A DNA stretch of 44,654 bases, from positions 1 through 44,654 of IMG/VR virus record IMGVR_UViG_3300045971_000138. One strand, given 5' to 3'. Numbering within the stretch: position 1 is the first letter of the stretch; each line of letters starts with the position of its first letter. Below the pieces are notes generated by a model. It ran no database searches, was not told where the DNA came from, and saw nothing but the letters and a program-made list of their open reading frames with translations. Positions 42,188 through 44,654 of this stretch are shown one piece after another. Position numbers and translations under genes: made by a program. The DNA comes from a virus.

Positions 42188-42253
42188 CTGTCCCTTCCAT
42201 CTCACCACAAGATTGTTAAGATTCAGGTAGAAGAACCTAACAGGAAGGGACAG
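42188..42253 (-). ncRNA. Structured leader RNA upstream of the polymerase gene
   Basis: On the minus-strand transcript, CUGUCCCUUCC (42253-42243) pairs perfectly over 11 bp with GGAAGGGACAG (42198-42188). The 44-base interior starts with UGUUA, which can pair with UAACA, and contains GGU/ACC. The structure lies between the micro-ORF stop (42289) and the polymerase start (42151) in a 196-base gap. There is no T-run, so it is not a simple terminator. Attenuation, RNA stability or translational control of the polymerase are possible. Confidence 0.55.
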
Positions 42254-42288
42254 GGTATTACATCACATCGTAGGAAGGCTATGACATA

Positions 42289-42324
42289 CTAGCACTTCTT
42301 ACCACCACCTTTCTTCTTGGCCAA
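42289..42324 (-). CDS. Lysine-rich micro-ORF MAKKKGGGKKC with strong Shine-Dalgarno (11 aa)
   Basis: Twelve codons starting with TTG at 42324 encode MAKKKGGGKKC. They are preceded by AAAGGAGGTGA, one of the best Shine-Dalgarno sequences in the window, with about eight bases between GGAGG and the TTG. The peptide is very basic with a glycine turn and a final cysteine. It lies between the SSB-like gene and the polymerase leader hairpin. It could be a leader peptide controlling the polymerase or a true micro-protein. Confidence 0.5.
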   Translation of the reverse strand: MAKKKGGGKKC

Positions 42325-42347
42325 TAGTCTCACCTCCTTTCAAGGGA

Positions 42348-42842
42348 TTACTTCGTTGCAGGAACAATACGGATCTGGACGTTCTCATAGAACTCGCCAG
42401 GCTTAGCCGGATTAGGAGACTTCCTGATGCTGATACGGCAATTGAATTCCGTACCTTTAACAGAAGCCATCATATCTCCCAGAGTAACTCCGGTAGTCTC
42501 TTCCACATTCATGATCTCACGGATACGCTTCTTGAAGTAGGAAAGACCTTGTTCCGTTCCTTGGAAAGTCTCAGTAAAGAGAGTACCATTAGGAACAGGC
42601 TGCTCACCTTCTGCCGTGCTCTTGGTCTCAAGAATCGAGTATGTGATCTTGAGGCGTTGAGCTTCTACGGAGGGCTGGCCTTGCTTTTCTTTCGTCTTAT
42701 ACTTATCAATCTTCGCATCCTGACAGCTCAGACGATACTCTCCTGCGGGAGGGTTAGAATAATCAGGAGCTTCTGGAATCGCATCCAGAGTCTCGTTCGC
42801 CATTGCTTCTAGATCCAACAGAGTTGCAGTTTCTTTAGTCAT
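42348..42842 (-). CDS. Single-stranded DNA-binding-like protein, DUF669-like (164 aa)
   Basis: After a helical N-terminus, residues 27-60 (PDYSNPPAGEYRLSCQDAKI, then DKYKTKEKQGQPS) and RLKITYSIL, LFTETFQGTEQ show the beta-barrel pattern of DUF669 and related phage SSB-like proteins. These usually lie beside Sak4 ATPases. Here the gene follows the Sak4-like gene directly. Codon choice is richer in C/G than in neighbours, consistent with high expression. Probable role: coating ssDNA for replication and recombination. Confidence 0.65.
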   Translation of the reverse strand: MTKETATLLDLEAMANETLDAIPEAPDYSNPPAGEYRLSCQDAKIDKYKTKEKQGQPSVEAQRLKITYSILETKSTAEGEQPVPNGTLFTETFQGTEQGLSYFKKRIREIMNVEETTGVTLGDMMASVKGTEFNCRISIRKSPNPAKPGEFYENVQIRIVPATK

Positions 42843-42893
42843 GATTCTATTACCTTTCTATTTGCATTGCGTTGAGAGAATGTAACTGCGTGC

Positions 42894-43724
42894 TTACGCT
42901 AGAACACCACCATCTATGAGGATAGATCTCATATCAGGTTCCTTCGCAGACTCCATCTTAGCGTTAAGACGGGAGCCTGTTATGCAGTCGCTTCTGAATG
43001 TAGAAGAAGATCCTGCAATATGTTTGCTCATCTTGATTTCGACATGAGCTATTGTTCCGAAATACTTTCCTACCTTCTGGCAGAAGTTTCTTGATCCTAC
43101 GAGAGGGAATATAACATCCTTCTTAACTCCATTATGTTCCTCTTCAATTGCTATCTCATGAGAGACCATAACGAAGTTCGTGAAGTATGCTTGTTGCATC
43201 GTGGATAGAAGGTCTCCGAGATATTTAGAGGCTGTTCCGAATTCAGTAAAGCCAGGTTTGAATGTTATATCCATTCCAGCACAGGCTAAATTCAGGGCGG
43301 AGTCTCCGAGTTGAGAGCCAGAATCTATGATGAGAAGATCATTATGTGTCAGCTTCCTTAGATTGAACACAGTATTCATCTTAGGATCTTTACATTCTAC
43401 ACAACCTATCTTACCATGATTGTGACAGATCAAGACATCATCCTTAGAAGAGAACATCTTAAGAAGTGTGACAATTCCTATCGGATTATCTCTTGTATCT
43501 GGGAGTTTAATCAAGTCTATTTTGTCGAGTTCTTGTTCTGAGAGACCCATATGTGTGAGAGTCTCTGCTCCGTTCTCAAGATCAACAAAGACTATTCTCT
43601 TAAGTTCAGGAATCTTAGCTGCTGTTCCTACGAGGCGGGTTTTCCCTGTCTTAGGACGACCGTATAAGAGGATAGAATGATTAGGCTTTGCTTGTACAGC
43701 CTTAGAAAGTTCTGAGAGTTTCAT
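42894..43724 (-). CDS. Sak4-like RecA-fold ATPase (276 aa)
   Basis: Walker A GRPKTGKT lies at residues 22-29, a second acidic strand RIVFVDLENG at 43-52, and Walker B LLIIDSGS around D134. This is the compact AAA/RecA core of phage Sak4-type recombinases, which act with an SSB partner in single-strand annealing. An extra Cys/His cluster CHNHGKIGCVEC (residues 100-111) looks like a zinc knuckle inserted between the core strands. The start overlaps the upstream stop (ATGA). Confidence 0.8.
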   Translation of the reverse strand: MKLSELSKAVQAKPNHSILLYGRPKTGKTRLVGTAAKIPELKRIVFVDLENGAETLTHMGLSEQELDKIDLIKLPDTRDNPIGIVTLLKMFSSKDDVLICHNHGKIGCVECKDPKMNTVFNLRKLTHNDLLIIDSGSQLGDSALNLACAGMDITFKPGFTEFGTASKYLGDLLSTMQQAYFTNFVMVSHEIAIEEEHNGVKKDVIFPLVGSRNFCQKVGKYFGTIAHVEIKMSKHIAGSSSTFRSDCITGSRLNAKMESAKEPDMRSILIDGGVLA

Positions 43725-44065
43725 TTCCTTATCCCCGCTGCCATCATCTGTTCATATTCTTTTATTGTCACTTCTTTTATCTCTCCTATAGGAACTTGTT
43801 GCTTCGAAAGTAGACGATCTGCCACAAGCTTCGTATATCCTACGATGTCATGCCATGAATCATGATAGTTTGGATCTCCATTCAGAATCCTTCCGATCTT
43901 ATGAGCTATCATATCAAGACATTCTCTCTGGTCGTCTGCTAGACGATCCCAATTAGGAGTCACGATATATACTCTCTTGATGGATTGAGTAATCATAGCA
44001 TGGCTATCAAAGGAACCATAACGAGATCCTCGTTCCTCTAATGTCTTTTCAATATCTTGGCTCAT
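43721..44065 (-). CDS. DUF6378-family protein (114 aa)
   Basis: The family pattern is visible: LEERGSRYGSFDSHAMITQS (residues 8-27), then LDMIAHKIGRILNGDPNYHD and SWHDIVGYTKLVADRL. This all-helical domain, with acidic residues and HD pairs, resembles MazG-like folds, so a nucleotide-hydrolase or nucleotide-binding role is possible; the family's function is not established. It sits in an ATGA overlap chain between the nuclease and the Sak4-like gene. Confidence 0.85.
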   Translation of the reverse strand: MSQDIEKTLEERGSRYGSFDSHAMITQSIKRVYIVTPNWDRLADDQRECLDMIAHKIGRILNGDPNYHDSWHDIVGYTKLVADRLLSKQQVPIGEIKEVTIKEYEQMMAAGIRK

Positions 44066-44654
44066 TGTGCTATCCTTCTGAGGTGTTCATCTATTACATC
44101 ATTCAAAGAGTAGACAAAATCATATACAATCTTATCTTCCTCTATTTCTTTATAATCATCTAGGGTATGAAGGTCACAGGTTCCTAGATGATAGCAAGGC
44201 CTCATATACTGAAGGCAATGAGATCCTCTCATGGGAAAGATGTTCATCTGAAGCATACGATGAAGTCTCTCAACATCCATCCCAAGAGTTATGAACCAGT
44301 TAAGACGATCAGATAATGTCTTAGGATAGAACAGAGTAGAGTGCTTTGGTTGAAAGCCATTCCCAGCACCTAATTGACCTACCTGATATATCACATCATA
44401 CTCTGCCTGAGATTCCCCAAGGATCTTGTCAAGAACAATTGAATAGCCTAGGGCTTGGCCGGAGTTCCTATAAATGGGATCAAGATCGAATAGATTAAGA
44501 GCTGTTGTTTTAACTTCAAGGACTCCAGATCTTCCATTGAACTTATTTCTAAGGATGATGTCGATATATCCTACGAAATAGAAGTCCTCATCTATGTTGA
44601 GACGGAACGAAAGTTCTACGGCAGGCTTGTTATTAAAGACTGCTATGTCCCAGT
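44062..44654 (-). CDS. PD-(D/E)XK nuclease, Cas4/RecB-like, main part (start at 323 across the junction)
   Basis: These are residues 108-295 of the 295-residue nuclease, plus the 28-base overlap. Catalytic motifs: E112 in VELSF, D130 in FVGYID, E145-x-K147 in VLEVKTT, and the QxxxY motif QALGY (165-169). Cysteines 245, 252 and 258 (SHC...PC...TC), together with C16 at the N-terminus, are placed like the four iron-sulfur ligands of Cas4, AddB and Exo5, although the spacing (C-x6-C-x5-C) is not standard. Its stop overlaps the DUF6378 start. Probable role: resection or DNA end processing with the Sak4 ATPase and SSB. Confidence 0.85.
   Translation of the reverse strand, partial: WDIAVFNNKPAVELSFRLNIDEDFYFVGYIDIILRNKFNGRSGVLEVKTTALNLFDLDPIYRNSGQALGYSIVLDKILGESQAEYDVIYQVGQLGAGNGFQPKHSTLFYPKTLSDRLNWFITLGMDVERLHRMLQMNIFPMRGSHCLQYMRPCYHLGTCDLHTLDDYKEIEEDKIVYDFVYSLNDVIDEHLRRIAQ
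44627..44654. repeat. Terminal direct repeat (circular assembly overlap), right copy
   Basis: Identical to bases 1-28. Removing one copy joins the nuclease gene into a single open frame and gives a unique length of 44,626 bases. Confidence 0.9.

Noticed and set aside
1-44654. Temperate lifestyle
   Set aside because: I see no integrase, excisionase, CI-like repressor, partition gene or attachment site. Every recognisable module belongs to a lytic podovirus.

Overview
The window is a complete or nearly complete genome of a lytic, podovirus-like (short-tailed) dsDNA phage. The first 28 bases are repeated exactly as the last 28 bases (1-28 = 44627-44654), so this is a circular assembly of about 44,626 bp opened inside a gene. 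A nuclease gene runs through the junction in frame. I saw no integrase, repressor, tRNA, CRISPR array, insertion sequence or phage RNA polymerase. The two promoters I can support have sigma70-like boxes, so transcription probably relies on host RNA polymerase. Sugar-transferase domains of the GT2 and GT9 (heptosyltransferase-like) type, a three-helix holin of the gene-transfer-agent type and the podovirus tail plan suggest a Gram-negative host. The sequence does not name the host.

Layout. Two transcription units diverge from a gene-free control region (7936-8511) and converge at a bidirectional terminator (36607-36640). The leftward unit runs 7935 to 1, then from 44626 down to 36643 (about 15.9 kb), and holds replication, recombination, nucleotide and counter-defence genes. 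Beginning at its promoter it encodes: several small unknown proteins and a SprT-like metallopeptidase (7729-5178); a RecD/Dda-type SF1 helicase (2983-4857); a run of tightly overlapping small genes (320-2995); a Cas4/RecB-like PD-(D/E)XK nuclease across the junction; a DUF6378 protein; a Sak4-like RecA-fold ATPase; an SSB-like protein; an 11-residue lysine-rich micro-ORF followed by a strong RNA hairpin; a family A DNA polymerase with proofreading domain; a small DUF3820-like protein; a DUF3987-like helicase ATPase; a Tad2 (DUF2829) anti-Thoeris protein; a dCTP deaminase-like protein; and a DEDD exonuclease.

The rightward unit (8512-36581) starts with an unknown, probably abundant 192-residue protein closed by its own terminator. 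It continues with the small and large terminase subunits, portal, scaffold, major capsid protein (followed by a terminator), two paralogous small head-associated proteins, a gp11-like adaptor, a large collagen-like fibre, a methyltransferase-GT2 fusion, a split GT9 protein, a lysis cassette, a tail nozzle-like protein and three probable internal virion (ejection) proteins. The last is 1,872 residues long and carries a putative ADP-ribosyltransferase-like segment.

The most interesting points are: the ART-like segment in a giant protein probably injected into the host; the micro-ORF plus hairpin upstream of the polymerase; a short peptide motif (LKELL type) recurring five times in three replication-region proteins; the twin divergent promoters sharing an 11-mer and overlapping iteron-like repeats; and the absence of a recognisable classical endolysin, primase or ligase.
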